Counted from the stretch's first letter, positions 1 through 10,098 are shown. The stretch is 29,030 nucleotides of DNA from Bacteroidota bacterium (GCA_947463975.1 CANHUW010000003.1:1-29030); one strand, 5' to 3'. Made by a program: numbers and translations. The notes: generated by a model from the letters alone, not told the origin.

Positions 1-26
1 GATAAAACTCAGTTATTTTAGCATCA

Positions 27-875
27 ATGAAGCTTAGTTTAGAAAATATCAAACCAGACGAGGGCAGTTCATTTCGGATACTGCTAACCCCTAAACTCAA
101 TGAGATTTTTTACTGGCATTTTCATCCTGAAATTGAATTGGTATATGTGGAGGCAGATAAAGGAGTTAGACATATTGGAGATCATATAAGTACTTATGAA
201 GGAAGTGATTTAGCATTGATTGGTTCTTATATACCCCATTTGAACTTCGATTATGGAGTACAGTCAGTTGTTGAAACGGTGGTAGTGCAGTTCAGACAAA
301 ATTTTTATGAGGATCCATTTTATAGTCAACCAGAAATGAAAGCTATTTTTGAATTGTTTGAAAAAGCAACAACAGGAATTGCTTTTTATGGAACTACCAA
401 AGCTACAGCAGGATTGATGTTAAAAGAGCTAACAGCATTAAAGCCTTTCGAACAATTAATGCATTTAATCAAAGTCTTTCACTACTTGGCAAAAAGTAAT
501 GAGTATACTTTATTGCATACAAGACCTATTGCTAATCACGCTGTTTTAAAAGAGCAGGAAAGAATGCATTTAATTTATCAATATGTTGAAAAAAATTTTC
601 AACAACCCATTGTACTCGATGCGATTGCAAAGCATGTAAACCTATCTGTTGCTGCCTTTTGTAGATACTTCAAAAAAAGTACCAAACTAACTTATACTGA
701 TTTTGTGAATCAGTACAGAATTAATCATGCTAAGAAATTATTGATGCAAGATGCCAATGTAACGGAAGCTTGCTATGAGGTTGGCTTTGAAAGCCTTTCA
801 TACTTTAATAAAATCTTCAAAAAAATTACTGGAAAAAATCCTTCTACTTTTAGAAAAAGAAAGGGTCTTGATTAA
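27..875 (+). CDS. AraC-family transcriptional regulator with N-terminal cupin
   Basis: A 282-residue regulator. The first ~100 residues look like the AraC-type sugar-binding cupin: the stretch FYWHFHPEIELVYVE near residue 28 is the usual start of that barrel. The last ~100 residues (about 180-280) form the double helix-turn-helix DNA-binding domain, with the typical second-helix context EACYEVGFESLSYFNKIFKK and the terminal GKNPSTFRKR. It is cytoplasmic and probably senses a small carbohydrate-type ligand. It lies 48 bp upstream of the glycoside hydrolase at 924 on the same strand, so that gene is the obvious candidate target; this is inference. The ATG is well placed because an in-frame TAA lies at 3-5 with no other ATG between. 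Its own promoter is mostly outside the window. The family call is secure; the ligand is unknown. Confidence 0.93.
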   Translation: MKLSLENIKPDEGSSFRILLTPKLNEIFYWHFHPEIELVYVEADKGVRHIGDHISTYEGSDLALIGSYIPHLNFDYGVQSVVETVVVQFRQNFYEDPFYSQPEMKAIFELFEKATTGIAFYGTTKATAGLMLKELTALKPFEQLMHLIKVFHYLAKSNEYTLLHTRPIANHAVLKEQERMHLIYQYVEKNFQQPIVLDAIAKHVNLSVAAFCRYFKKSTKLTYTDFVNQYRINHAKKLLMQDANVTEACYEVGFESLSYFNKIFKKITGKNPSTFRKRKGLD

Positions 876-923
876 TTAATTAAAAACAGATGTTGTAAAT
901 TACTAGTATCTAAAGTATTAATC

Positions 924-3068
924 ATGAAATCTACAAAGCTAATTCTTATCCATAATATTTTATTATTCCCTCTTTTTTTAATTGCACAAACAGACTGGCT
1001 GATACAACCAATTCAAAAAAAGGCCTCTATCGTTGTAAAAGACAATTATATTGAATTGAATAATGGCCTTGCTAAAAGAACCTTTTTTATTGGCCCAAAT
1101 CTAGCATGTATAGACTATACAAATCTTACTACTAACCAGCAGTTATTGAGAAGCATAGAGCCAGAGGCTAGGATTACTATTGATGGACTTGTGTATAATA
1201 TTGGCGGCTTGATCGGATTGACAGAAAAAGCTTATTTAATAAAAGGAGCTGAAAAAAAATTAATTTCAGAGCCATCGGCATTTCAATTTAAAGAATACCA
1301 TATTGATACTATTGCTAATTATATTCATTGGAAATACACTACCTGGCTTTCCAATAAAGAACAACCAAAGGGAAAGTCTATTCGATTCGATTTTGTCTCG
1401 TTAAAACCTTCTTTGAAAAATATAACTATTTCTGTTTATTATAATTTATATGATGGAATCCCATTAATCACAAAATGGATTGAAGTAAAAAACAATGGTA
1501 GTTCAAGTGTCAAAATCAATAGAGTGGTCAATGAAGTATTAGGCTTAGTTGAAGAAGAAAGTGCGGTAGTAGGTAAGCCAGAAGTAATGAAAAAACAACA
1601 TGGTATTTATATAGAGACCAATTATGCATTTAATAATGCCATGCGATATGATATCAGTGATCAAACGACTCATTGGAAAACAGACAGCTCTTATACATCA
1701 CAAGTGAATTATAATTTTGAAACACCTTGCTTATTAGAAATATATCCTGAAAAGGCCCCTGGCATTGATTTGCAGCCTAATGATCATTTTAAATCTGTTA
1801 GAACAAACGAACTCTTAATGGATAGTTATGATAGACAAAGACGTGGTTTAATGTTGCGTAAAATGTATAGAACCATCGCACCTTGGACAACACAGAATCC
1901 AATTTTTATGCACTTGGTGAGTAAAAATGACGAAGAGGTGAGAACCGCAATTGATCAATGTGTTGAAACAGGATACGAAGCGGTAATTTTAAGTTTTGGT
2001 AGCCATTTAAATATGGAAGATAGTAGTCTAAAAAATATTGATAAGTGGAAAAAGCTAGCATTATACGCACATCAAAAAAATATTTTATTAGGAGGCTATT
2101 CTTTGTTTAGTAGCAGAAGAATTAGTGATGAAGATGATGTTATTGATATAAAAACAGGAAAACCTGGTGGTGCATTTTTTGGAAATGCTCCTTGTTTTGG
2201 TAGCAAATGGGGCTTGGCTTATAGAGATAAAATAAAATATTTCTTTAAAGAGACGGGTTTTGATATTTGGGAAAATGACGGTCCTTATCCAGGTGATGTA
2301 TGTGCAAGTAAAGTGCATCCAGGCCATAAAGATTATGATGATTCTCAATGGAGACAGATGGATATTCAAAAAGAATTGTATAGATGGCTAAATGAAAGAG
2401 GCGTATATATTAATGCGCCAGATTGGTATTTTTTAGATGGTACACATAAGATTGCAGTTGGCTATAGAGAAGTAAATTTCTCTTTGTCCAGAGCCCAACA
2501 AAAAATTATCAATCGTCAGAATATTCACGATGGCACTATCGAAAAAACACCTTCCATGGGCTGGGGTTTTGTCCCATTGACTAAATATCAAGGCGGTGGA
2601 GAAGATGCTGTCTTGGAGCCATTGGCGCAGCACTTAGATGATTATGAGCAATTAATGATGCAGTATTACGGTGCAGGGGTACAAGCATGCTATAGAGGTC
2701 CAAGATTATATGATACAGAGAAAACCAAATCAAAGGTGCAATCTGTAATTGGCTGGTATAAAAAATATCGTTCTATTTTAAATGCCGATATTATTCAATT
2801 AAGGAGAGCCGATGGACGTGATTGGGATGGCTGGTTGCATGTTGATCCAGCTCTTCCACAAAAAGGGTTGATGATGTTGTTTAACCCTACTAATGAGACC
2901 ATTACTAGAACTATTCAATTGCCTTTGTATTATACCGGATTAGACAAAACTGTAAAAATTGGAATTAAAGGCAATGCGCTTAAGTCCTATAATGTAAATA
3001 GAGCTTATGAAGCTTCTTTTAGTTTCACCTTAGCACCTGGTGCTTATGAGTGGTATACGATTGAGTAA
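924..3068 (+). CDS. Secreted glycoside hydrolase, clan-D (GH27/31/36) alpha-galactosidase-like
   Basis: A 714-residue protein with a signal peptide (about residues 1-22, ending IAQ). The N-terminal half (about 35-300) resembles the beta-sandwich domain of GH36-type enzymes. From about 320 to 640 there is a TIM-barrel-like region, and the C-terminus (about 655-714) looks like a small beta-sandwich. The segment FDIWENDGPYPGD has an aspartate at residue 452 in a position suggestive of a clan-D nucleophile, followed by a His/Asp-rich stretch (HPGHKDYDDSQW). By analogy it would release alpha-linked sugars in the periplasm or outside the cell. I cannot assign an exact CAZy family by eye, and an uncharacterised Bacteroidota family is possible. 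It follows the AraC regulator. Its stop lies 1 bp from the stop of the convergent gene at 3070, with no terminator between. Confidence 0.6.
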   Translation: MKSTKLILIHNILLFPLFLIAQTDWLIQPIQKKASIVVKDNYIELNNGLAKRTFFIGPNLACIDYTNLTTNQQLLRSIEPEARITIDGLVYNIGGLIGLTEKAYLIKGAEKKLISEPSAFQFKEYHIDTIANYIHWKYTTWLSNKEQPKGKSIRFDFVSLKPSLKNITISVYYNLYDGIPLITKWIEVKNNGSSSVKINRVVNEVLGLVEEESAVVGKPEVMKKQHGIYIETNYAFNNAMRYDISDQTTHWKTDSSYTSQVNYNFETPCLLEIYPEKAPGIDLQPNDHFKSVRTNELLMDSYDRQRRGLMLRKMYRTIAPWTTQNPIFMHLVSKNDEEVRTAIDQCVETGYEAVILSFGSHLNMEDSSLKNIDKWKKLALYAHQKNILLGGYSLFSSRRISDEDDVIDIKTGKPGGAFFGNAPCFGSKWGLAYRDKIKYFFKETGFDIWENDGPYPGDVCASKVHPGHKDYDDSQWRQMDIQKELYRWLNERGVYINAPDWYFLDGTHKIAVGYREVNFSLSRAQQKIINRQNIHDGTIEKTPSMGWGFVPLTKYQGGGEDAVLEPLAQHLDDYEQLMMQYYGAGVQACYRGPRLYDTEKTKSKVQSVIGWYKKYRSILNADIIQLRRADGRDWDGWLHVDPALPQKGLMMLFNPTNETITRTIQLPLYYTGLDKTVKIGIKGNALKSYNVNRAYEASFSFTLAPGAYEWYTIE

Positions 3069-3069
3069 A

Positions 3070-5235
3070 TTAATTCAAAAATATCTCATCAATAAAAATC
3101 CATGCTGGTGTTCCTTTTCCTGGATGCCAGTTAGGTAATTTTTTTAGATTGGTTGCTACCAATTTATAAAATTTATAAGGAGTAGGTTTACTAATTGCAC
3201 AACTAAAACCCTTTGTTTCATTCAATGTTTTTGGAGTGGCATCAGTAACACCAGGATAGTTATTTTTCGAAACTAAGGTATAATTTTTTCCATCCATACT
3301 GCCCATTACATCAATGCTTACAATAGGGAAGATGTATGATCCTAAATTTACCAACGCATTAAAATAAATTTCTTTAATAGCGGTGGGCTTTTTAAATCCT
3401 ATCACCATTTCCATATTTGCATCTTTATAGCCCAGCCATTTTGCATTTCCAAAATTCTTATCTCCTAATTCATAATCAAATAAAGTTTTTGGCCCAGTTG
3501 CTCTGTATTTGGGATCAGGCAATTGTAATAAAACCATAGAATCTGGATGTATGGTAGATTTATAAAAATTTCTTTGAACAATATCACTGCTTATCCAGCC
3601 TGGCTTAAAAGCCTTAGTCTTTACTACGGTATTATTATACAAACGAATGGGTTTTTTATAGATAGGACTCGTAAGGCTATCTGGATCTGTTCCATCTAAT
3701 GTGTATCTAACGATGGTTCCTTTAACCACATGTTTAATAGGTATATCTAAATGTGTAGGTATAATAGAAGAGTCTTGTTCTATACTAGGGTTGATAATTT
3801 TAATAATCTCATTTTCTAAATTATCACCAACGGTAACTACAAGATTTTTATTTTGGGATTGAATTAACTGTACTTGATCTTGTTTAATTTTTGTATTCCA
3901 AATATGTAAAATTTTTATAGAACTTCCTTTTACTAAATTACTTAATTCACTTACACTAGCTTCAATTCCAGCAATTGATAATGATTGTAATTTTGACAAA
4001 GTTTTGATGGATGTTAAAGATGTACTATTTAAGCCTGTATAATTTAAGTTTAATTTTTCTAATTGTTTAAAGCCCGTAATGATTGCCATGTCTTCTTGTT
4101 GCAAAGGCATGGTTTGCAAATTCAATGAAACTATTTGCTCTTTAATCTTGTCTAGTTTTTTTAATTGTTCTCTATCATAAAAAGAACCTTGGAAAAAATT
4201 TACTTCGATTAGGCTAGATCCTGGATACACATATTGCACATTGCAATAATTGGTATTATACTCGCTAATATCTGGTCCTGCATTTCCTTTGTTCTTAATT
4301 TTCTCTACTGGAGCTTGGTAGCTATTGGCTAATAGGTATAAACTATCTGTTTTTTCAAGCTCTAAAATCTTTTTATTAAAATCACCACCAGCAGATATCC
4401 AGTCGTTTAAAATTTTTATTTCAGAAGGGGTTAATTGAGGTTTACCATCTGGGGGCATGTGTTTTTCTTCTGCAAGGGGTAAATGTATACGCTCTATGAT
4501 ACTTGAAGTGCCTGACAAATCTAATACCGAACCGTGTTTGCCACCTTTTAAAATGTGCTCCTTATTGTCTAGTAATAAATTACCTTTTACTTTATTAGGC
4601 CCATGACAACCCACACATTTATCTAGTAAAATGGGTTGAACGGCTTTCTCATAAATACTAGCGGTACTATCTAATACTTTTTTTGCAACTGTATCGATAG
4701 CGGATATTGTATTCTTTGGAAAACTTAATGCATCTTCTCCGTGTGTTAGTTGTGCACCTTTATGTGTGAATACAATTACCAATACCAAAAGAAATATACC
4801 TATTTCAATTCTTAGAATTTTATTGGTTTGAAATTTTACGAAGTAGTTATTGATAAAAACCAAAGCCCAGCTAAATAGAGCAATTGCCACTCCACCCCAT
4901 TGATGTTGGGTCAATACATCTTCAGCATAAGTGTTTTCTTTAGAAAGAAATAATCCTGTAATGGCTACTAGTACTGATATAAAAGCGTTGGTAAGTAAAA
5001 CTTGTTGCTCAATAACTTTTGCCAACTTCCCAGCAGATATAAAAACCAAATAAAGTCCAATACAAATACTTAACACTATAGGAAAGTGTAAAAACAATGG
5101 ATGAAACTTACCCATCCATACCATCCCTATATGGAGCGTTAGCTTTTCTTTGAATAGCACAATGAATACTAAAAATGGATTCAATACCCACAAAGCATTT
5201 CCTAAAAAAGCAAATAATTTATTCGACTTTGTCAT
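3070..5235 (-). CDS. DUF2231 membrane domain fused to haem c domain, LRR, chitobiase-C-like and discoidin-like domains
   Basis: A 721-residue multidomain protein and the last gene of the minus-strand cluster. Residues 1-165 carry about five hydrophobic helices of DUF2231 type with conserved histidines (H45, H50, H111, H158, H165). A planctomycete-type cytochrome domain (PSCyt1) follows: C207-C210-H211 is the haem motif and M260 in KHMPPDG is a possible axial ligand. Then comes a leucine-rich-repeat-like region (about 360-470), a chitobiase/FN3-associated domain (about 490-570, YTLDGTDP) and an F5/8C (discoidin)-like end (about 585-721). It is probably anchored in the inner membrane with a large periplasmic part, joining electron transfer to possible sugar binding (inference). 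Its ATG overlaps the stop of the DUF1501 gene by one base (TAATG), which implies translational coupling. Confidence 0.82.
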   Translation of the reverse strand: MTKSNKLFAFLGNALWVLNPFLVFIVLFKEKLTLHIGMVWMGKFHPLFLHFPIVLSICIGLYLVFISAGKLAKVIEQQVLLTNAFISVLVAITGLFLSKENTYAEDVLTQHQWGGVAIALFSWALVFINNYFVKFQTNKILRIEIGIFLLVLVIVFTHKGAQLTHGEDALSFPKNTISAIDTVAKKVLDSTASIYEKAVQPILLDKCVGCHGPNKVKGNLLLDNKEHILKGGKHGSVLDLSGTSSIIERIHLPLAEEKHMPPDGKPQLTPSEIKILNDWISAGGDFNKKILELEKTDSLYLLANSYQAPVEKIKNKGNAGPDISEYNTNYCNVQYVYPGSSLIEVNFFQGSFYDREQLKKLDKIKEQIVSLNLQTMPLQQEDMAIITGFKQLEKLNLNYTGLNSTSLTSIKTLSKLQSLSIAGIEASVSELSNLVKGSSIKILHIWNTKIKQDQVQLIQSQNKNLVVTVGDNLENEIIKIINPSIEQDSSIIPTHLDIPIKHVVKGTIVRYTLDGTDPDSLTSPIYKKPIRLYNNTVVKTKAFKPGWISSDIVQRNFYKSTIHPDSMVLLQLPDPKYRATGPKTLFDYELGDKNFGNAKWLGYKDANMEMVIGFKKPTAIKEIYFNALVNLGSYIFPIVSIDVMGSMDGKNYTLVSKNNYPGVTDATPKTLNETKGFSCAISKPTPYKFYKLVATNLKKLPNWHPGKGTPAWIFIDEIFLN

Positions 5236-6680
5236 TAACTAATTATTTCATTGATCACATTTCCGGCAACATCAGTTAATCTGTATCTTCTGCCTAAATG
5301 CTTGAAAGTAAAATCTTCATGTTGAACACCCATTAAATGCATTACTGTTGCATGAAAATCGTGCACATGTACTGGCAGTGTATTAATATTATAACCAAAT
5401 TCGTCTGTTTCTCCATGTACTCCTGGCTTTACACCACCACCTGCCATCCAAATAGTAAAGCATCTTGGATGATGATCTCTTCCATAGTTGTCTTTTGCTA
5501 ATGCCCCTTGACAATAATTAGTTCTTCCAAACTCGCCTCCCCAGATAACCAAGGTTTCATCTAATAATCCTCTTTGTTTTAAATCTTTTACCAATGCCGC
5601 CGATGCTTGATCCACATCTTTACATTGTCCTTCTAATTGGGAAGGCAAATTATCATGTGCATCCCAACCTTGATGATATAATTGAACAAAGCGAACCCCA
5701 TTTTCTGAAAGTTTTCTTGCCAATAAACAATTGGCAGCATAGGTGCCAGGAACCAAACAATCAGGTCCATACATTTTTACTATAGATTCTGGTTCGTTTT
5801 GTAAAGAGGTAATTTCCGGAACTGCCATTTGCATTCTATATGACAATTCGTATTGTTGAATTTTTGCTACAATTTCAGGATCGCCAATTTCTTTATAAGA
5901 AGCTTCATTTAATGAAGCAATCTCATCTAACATGGCTCTTTTATCATCTCTCTGAATAAAAGAAGGATCAGTTAAATATTTTACGGGCTCTTCTCCACTA
6001 GTGAATTGAACCCCCTGATGTATAGAATCTAAAAAGCCATTGTTCCATAATTTTGAATAAACACCTTGACCATTCCCCTTTCCTTTGCTCAATAAAACAC
6101 AAAAAGCGGGCAGGTTTTTGTTTTCACTTCCTAAACCATAACTAATCCAAGATCCCATACTAGGTCTATTACCTACTTGTGCACCAGTTTGAAAAAAGGT
6201 TAAAGCAGGGTCGTGATTAATTGCTTCTGTGTACATACTTTTTACAATACATAAATCATCTGCAATACTTGCAATGTGTGGGATAGTTTCACTAAACCAA
6301 GCCCCATGTTGTCCATGTTGTGAGAAATTAAATTTTGTACCCGCTAATGGAAATTTTGCTTGATTGGCTGTCATACCTGTTAATCTTTGTCCCATTCTAA
6401 TGCTTGCAGGAAGATCTTCTCCATGCATGCTTTGTAATTTGGGTTTATAATCAAACAAGTCTAATTGAGATGGGGCACCATTTTGAAATAAGTAAATCAC
6501 TCTTTTTGCTTTAGGGGCAAAATGAGGTAATACATTGGCAAATAATTCGTCTTCTGTTTTTCCTTGAAATAACCCAGGAGCGACCAATGAGCCTAATGCC
6601 AATCCTCCAATACCTAAACTCATTTTAGATAAAAACTTTCTCCTATTTTGGTTTAATCCATGTTCTAAAAATTCATTCAT
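5235..6680 (-). CDS. DUF1501 protein, Tat-exported
   Basis: A 481-residue DUF1501 protein. The N-terminus has a twin-arginine signal (QNRRKFLSK followed by a Gly/Ala/Leu-rich helix, about residues 13-40), so a folded protein is probably exported to the periplasm. The family start (PKAKRVIYLFQNGAPSQLDL), the WDAHDN stretch, GGEFGRT and GRDHHPRCF motifs are all present; these His/Asp clusters resemble the metal sites of the alkaline phosphatase/sulfatase superfamily to which DUF1501 is related. The biochemical activity is not established. DUF1501 genes almost always sit next to a PSD1/PSCyt gene, as here (9 bp gap upstream), so the two products probably act together. Length is normal for the family. 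Confidence 0.92.
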   Translation of the reverse strand: MNEFLEHGLNQNRRKFLSKMSLGIGGLALGSLVAPGLFQGKTEDELFANVLPHFAPKAKRVIYLFQNGAPSQLDLFDYKPKLQSMHGEDLPASIRMGQRLTGMTANQAKFPLAGTKFNFSQHGQHGAWFSETIPHIASIADDLCIVKSMYTEAINHDPALTFFQTGAQVGNRPSMGSWISYGLGSENKNLPAFCVLLSKGKGNGQGVYSKLWNNGFLDSIHQGVQFTSGEEPVKYLTDPSFIQRDDKRAMLDEIASLNEASYKEIGDPEIVAKIQQYELSYRMQMAVPEITSLQNEPESIVKMYGPDCLVPGTYAANCLLARKLSENGVRFVQLYHQGWDAHDNLPSQLEGQCKDVDQASAALVKDLKQRGLLDETLVIWGGEFGRTNYCQGALAKDNYGRDHHPRCFTIWMAGGGVKPGVHGETDEFGYNINTLPVHVHDFHATVMHLMGVQHEDFTFKHLGRRYRLTDVAGNVINEIIS

Positions 6681-6689
6681 GTTGAGGAT

Positions 6690-9032
6690 TTATGATTTAG
6701 TGATGGCTTCTTCTAGATTATACATAATTAATATAGTCTTCATTAATGCAGCAGCTTCGGCCTCATTGTATTTTTTATTAGGCTGAGCGAACTCCCCAAT
6801 AGCTAAGGTCTCTTTGGTTAAAGCAGGCTTTTGTTGATAAACAGCTAATTGACTTTCACAATACGTAACTAATTTATTTTTTTCAAATCTTGTGGCGGGT
6901 CTAACTAAAATTGTTTCAAATGCTTTTTGTAATTTTTCATCCATACTGCCATTACCCATAGTTATTTTTTGTGCCATTACTCTTGAAGCTTCAAGGATAG
7001 TGGGGTCGTTTAGCATATTCAATGCTTGTAAAGGAGTATTGGTACTGCTTCTTTTAGCTTCGCATTGGTCTCTATTACTTGCATCAAAAATCATCATGCT
7101 AGGAGGTGGCGCTGTTAGCTTAATAAAAGTATACAAGCCTCTTCGGTATAAGTCTTCACTATGATCTTGTTTATAAGATGCTAACACTCCTCTGCCACTT
7201 GTAGTGCTTTCCCATACTCCTTTTGGTTGATAAGGTTTTACGCTTGGTCCACCAACTGCATAATTTAATAAGCCGCTAGAAGCCAAAATAAAATCTCTAA
7301 TGGTTTCTGCTTTATATCTTATTCTTGGAGATCTTGAATAATAAATATTGTCAGGGTCTTTTTCTAATTGCTTCGCATGAATCTCACTTGATTGTTTGTA
7401 GGTACTACTTGTAACAATTTTCTCCATTAGATATTTGATGTCCCAGTTATGCTCCATAAAATCTACTGCTAACCAATCTAGTAATTCTGGATGTGTAGGA
7501 AGTTCACCTTGTAATCCATAATCACCAGAAGTTTTAACGATACCCTTACCAAATATTTCTTGCCAGATAAAATTCACAAATACTCTTGCAGTTAATGGGT
7601 TTTTTTTATCTACTGTCCATCCTGCTAAGCCCAATCTATTTCTTGTATACTTGGTTGTATCAAAAGGCATGATAGATTCTAGTGCAGTAGGCTGTACTTT
7701 TACATTGGAAGGCGCATCATAACTTCCTCTATTTAAAATATAGGTAGGTCTTGGCTTAGTAGAATCACCCATTACCGCAACTTCTAAAGTATTGGTATCT
7801 TTTGTATTGATATATCGTAATACTGTTTTTCTATCTGCTGCAGTTAAAAATAATTTAGGCGTTTTTGCTGGCGTAGAAATACTTACATCTCCTTCATAGC
7901 CTTTTTCTTTACTAATATTAAAGAAGCCGTACAATTGATAATAATCTTTGGCAGAAAATGGATCGTATTTGTGATCGTGACATTGAGCACACTCTATAGT
8001 TACTCCTAAAACTGCTTTTCCGTATGTTTTCGTTTTATCAATATTGTAGGATACTCTGTATTCTTCTTCAATCACTCCACCTTCTTCTGTGTATTTATGA
8101 TTTCTAAAGAAAGCAGTCGCTAAAATAGTTTCTTTAGTTGCATTGGGTAATAAGTCTCCCGCTATTTGTTGTGTGAGGAATTGATCATAAGATAAATTCT
8201 TGTTGAAGGCATTGATTACCCAATCTCTCCAAGGCCATTGTGTTCTAATATTATCATCCTGAAAACCATAGGAGTCAGCATACCTTGCAAGGTCTAGCCA
8301 AAGTATGCCCATTTTTTCTCCATAAGCTGGTTTTTTTAGTAATGCTTTAACCATTTGTTCATACCAATTGGCTTGATCGTTATTGCTCCATTGTTGATAC
8401 TCAGCATGTGTTGGAGGTAATCCTGTGATATCTACAAAAGCTCTTTTAATCAAAGAAGCTTTATTAGCTTGATCGTTAGGACTAAAATCTTTAGCCTCCA
8501 TTGCTGCTAAAATAAAATGATCGATTTCGTTACTAGGCCATTTAGTGTTTTCAACCTCGGGTAATTTTGCTTTAACTGGGGCAACAAAAGCCCAATGTTT
8601 TTCATATTTAGCTCCTTGTTTGATCCATTTTTTAAATAAAGCAATTTCTTCTTTGCTTAAAGGGCTAAGATGACTTTCTGGTAAAGGCATCATTGTTTTT
8701 GGATCTGTAGATTCAATTCTAGTAATGAGTTCACTCAATTCTGGATGCCCGGGAACAATGGCAAATTTACCTTTAGATTTTTTCAATGGGGCGTATGCAT
8801 ATGCGGCTTGATCTAATCTTAATTCTGCTTTTACTTTTTTTACATCTGGTCCATGACAAGTAAAACACTTATCTGAAAGTATGGGACGAATATCACGGTT
8901 ATAAGAGACTAATTCTTTCTCAGCGTTCTTTTTTGAAGAAGCAAAATATCGAATTGCGCCAATTGCAATATAGCCGATGACCAGTAAGGCAATGACAATA
9001 ATTACTTTATTATTAATCCAATTTTTTTTCAT
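6690..9032 (-). CDS. PSD1/PSCyt (DUF1549-DUF1553) planctomycete-type cytochrome c protein
   Basis: About 780 residues. An N-terminal hydrophobic helix (about 9-30) anchors or exports it. PSCyt1 follows with a haem motif CFTCH near residue 56. DUF1549 (PSCyt2) runs from about 145 to 370 and contains a second haem-type motif, CAQCH, near residue 348. DUF1553 (PSD1) occupies about 490-740. It is probably a periplasmic two-haem protein working with the adjacent DUF1501 gene product. Some relatives carry a lectin-like insert that is not evident here. The start was set at the ATG at 9032; two TTG codons lie directly in front of it (9033-9038) and would add only two residues. It sits 9 bp after the stop of the NHL gene. 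Family identity is clear; its substrate is unknown. Confidence 0.92.
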   Translation of the reverse strand: MKKNWINNKVIIVIALLVIGYIAIGAIRYFASSKKNAEKELVSYNRDIRPILSDKCFTCHGPDVKKVKAELRLDQAAYAYAPLKKSKGKFAIVPGHPELSELITRIESTDPKTMMPLPESHLSPLSKEEIALFKKWIKQGAKYEKHWAFVAPVKAKLPEVENTKWPSNEIDHFILAAMEAKDFSPNDQANKASLIKRAFVDITGLPPTHAEYQQWSNNDQANWYEQMVKALLKKPAYGEKMGILWLDLARYADSYGFQDDNIRTQWPWRDWVINAFNKNLSYDQFLTQQIAGDLLPNATKETILATAFFRNHKYTEEGGVIEEEYRVSYNIDKTKTYGKAVLGVTIECAQCHDHKYDPFSAKDYYQLYGFFNISKEKGYEGDVSISTPAKTPKLFLTAADRKTVLRYINTKDTNTLEVAVMGDSTKPRPTYILNRGSYDAPSNVKVQPTALESIMPFDTTKYTRNRLGLAGWTVDKKNPLTARVFVNFIWQEIFGKGIVKTSGDYGLQGELPTHPELLDWLAVDFMEHNWDIKYLMEKIVTSSTYKQSSEIHAKQLEKDPDNIYYSRSPRIRYKAETIRDFILASSGLLNYAVGGPSVKPYQPKGVWESTTSGRGVLASYKQDHSEDLYRRGLYTFIKLTAPPPSMMIFDASNRDQCEAKRSSTNTPLQALNMLNDPTILEASRVMAQKITMGNGSMDEKLQKAFETILVRPATRFEKNKLVTYCESQLAVYQQKPALTKETLAIGEFAQPNKKYNEAEAAALMKTILIMYNLEEAITKS

Positions 9033-9041
9033 CAACAAGGT

Positions 9042-10067
9042 TTAAACTCTTGAAAATTTATATGGATATACTTTCCCAGATGCCCATTGTGCAACATACA
9101 CACTTCCTTCATTGTCTACACAAACATCGTGCGGATGAATTAATATTTTATCTGTTTGTGACATAGGTTGTAAAACACCATTAATGTATTGAGGAGCTGA
9201 TCCACCCAAATTAGAAATTACTTTATTATTTTTATCTAATATGGTGATGAATCCTGACTTTTCATTGTCTAAGCTTGGAGACCTTAATACTGCTGCATAT
9301 AAATGATCTCCTTTGATAACTGGTCTACACATGCAGGCTCCCGGCAAATGAATTACTTCCAATAATTTTCCGTCTAATGAAAATCTTTTAAAAGCATTTC
9401 TAGTTCTATCTGTGATAAGCAATGTTGATGTGCCACTACGCTTATCTACACAAATACCATGTGCATTATCAAAATGTGCATCTCCTTCACCTCTTCCACC
9501 AAATGCATTTTTTAAATTTCCTTTTTCATCATAATGTAAAATATGTTGCGCGCCATAACCATCTGCGATATAAAAATCTCCATTATCTAAAACAGTAGTT
9601 TCAGTTGGGACAAAGGCTTCGGCTTTTTCGTAAGCAGGAATATCTTTTGGTGCATTGATGGTGAATAAAATTTTTCCATCCATGGTTGTTTTATATACCT
9701 GGTGTTTATCGGTGTCGGTGATAAATAAAAAATCTTCTTTACCATTATGTTGAATCGTTAATCCATGTGCACCTGGAAACTGATGTCCCCAACTTTCTAT
9801 TAATTTACCTGATGTATTATATACAATTACGTTGTTTTTTGTTTCATTAGTTAACAAGACAATTCTTCCTTTGCTATCTTGTACCATTTCGTGACAATCA
9901 TTCACTGGAGTTTGATTAGGATTTAAATTACCCCATTCTGCATTAAGGGTATAAGTCATATTATGATGACCGTACACTGGACTGTTTTTCACTGAATTGT
10001 TTTTTTTGTTGATGAATAATCCCACCGAAGCAATAGATACATTTTTTACAAATGTTCTTCTTTTCAT
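9042..10067 (-). CDS. Tat-exported NHL-repeat / six-bladed beta-propeller protein
   Basis: A 341-residue protein from the ATG at 10067. A TTG six codons upstream is possible, but the ATG puts the twin-arginine motif MKRRTFVKN at the very start, as expected for a Tat signal. The rest consists of NHL-type repeats, with blade signatures such as HDVCVDNEGSVYVAQW near the C-terminus, AHGICVDKRSG in the middle and GLTIQHNGKEDFLFITD earlier. The repeated HG/HD-x-C-V-D pattern recalls the propeller of peptidyl-alpha-hydroxyglycine lyase and sugar-lactonase-like proteins, so either an enzymatic or a binding role is possible. It is the gene before PSD1 in the operon. The 59-bp gap from the MFS gene, the widest in the cluster, holds a small hairpin. 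Function within the cluster is not known. Confidence 0.82.
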   Translation of the reverse strand: MKRRTFVKNVSIASVGLFINKKNNSVKNSPVYGHHNMTYTLNAEWGNLNPNQTPVNDCHEMVQDSKGRIVLLTNETKNNVIVYNTSGKLIESWGHQFPGAHGLTIQHNGKEDFLFITDTDKHQVYKTTMDGKILFTINAPKDIPAYEKAEAFVPTETTVLDNGDFYIADGYGAQHILHYDEKGNLKNAFGGRGEGDAHFDNAHGICVDKRSGTSTLLITDRTRNAFKRFSLDGKLLEVIHLPGACMCRPVIKGDHLYAAVLRSPSLDNEKSGFITILDKNNKVISNLGGSAPQYINGVLQPMSQTDKILIHPHDVCVDNEGSVYVAQWASGKVYPYKFSRV

Positions 10068-10098
10068 AAGACAATAATTTAGCAAGCAATCGTTAATG

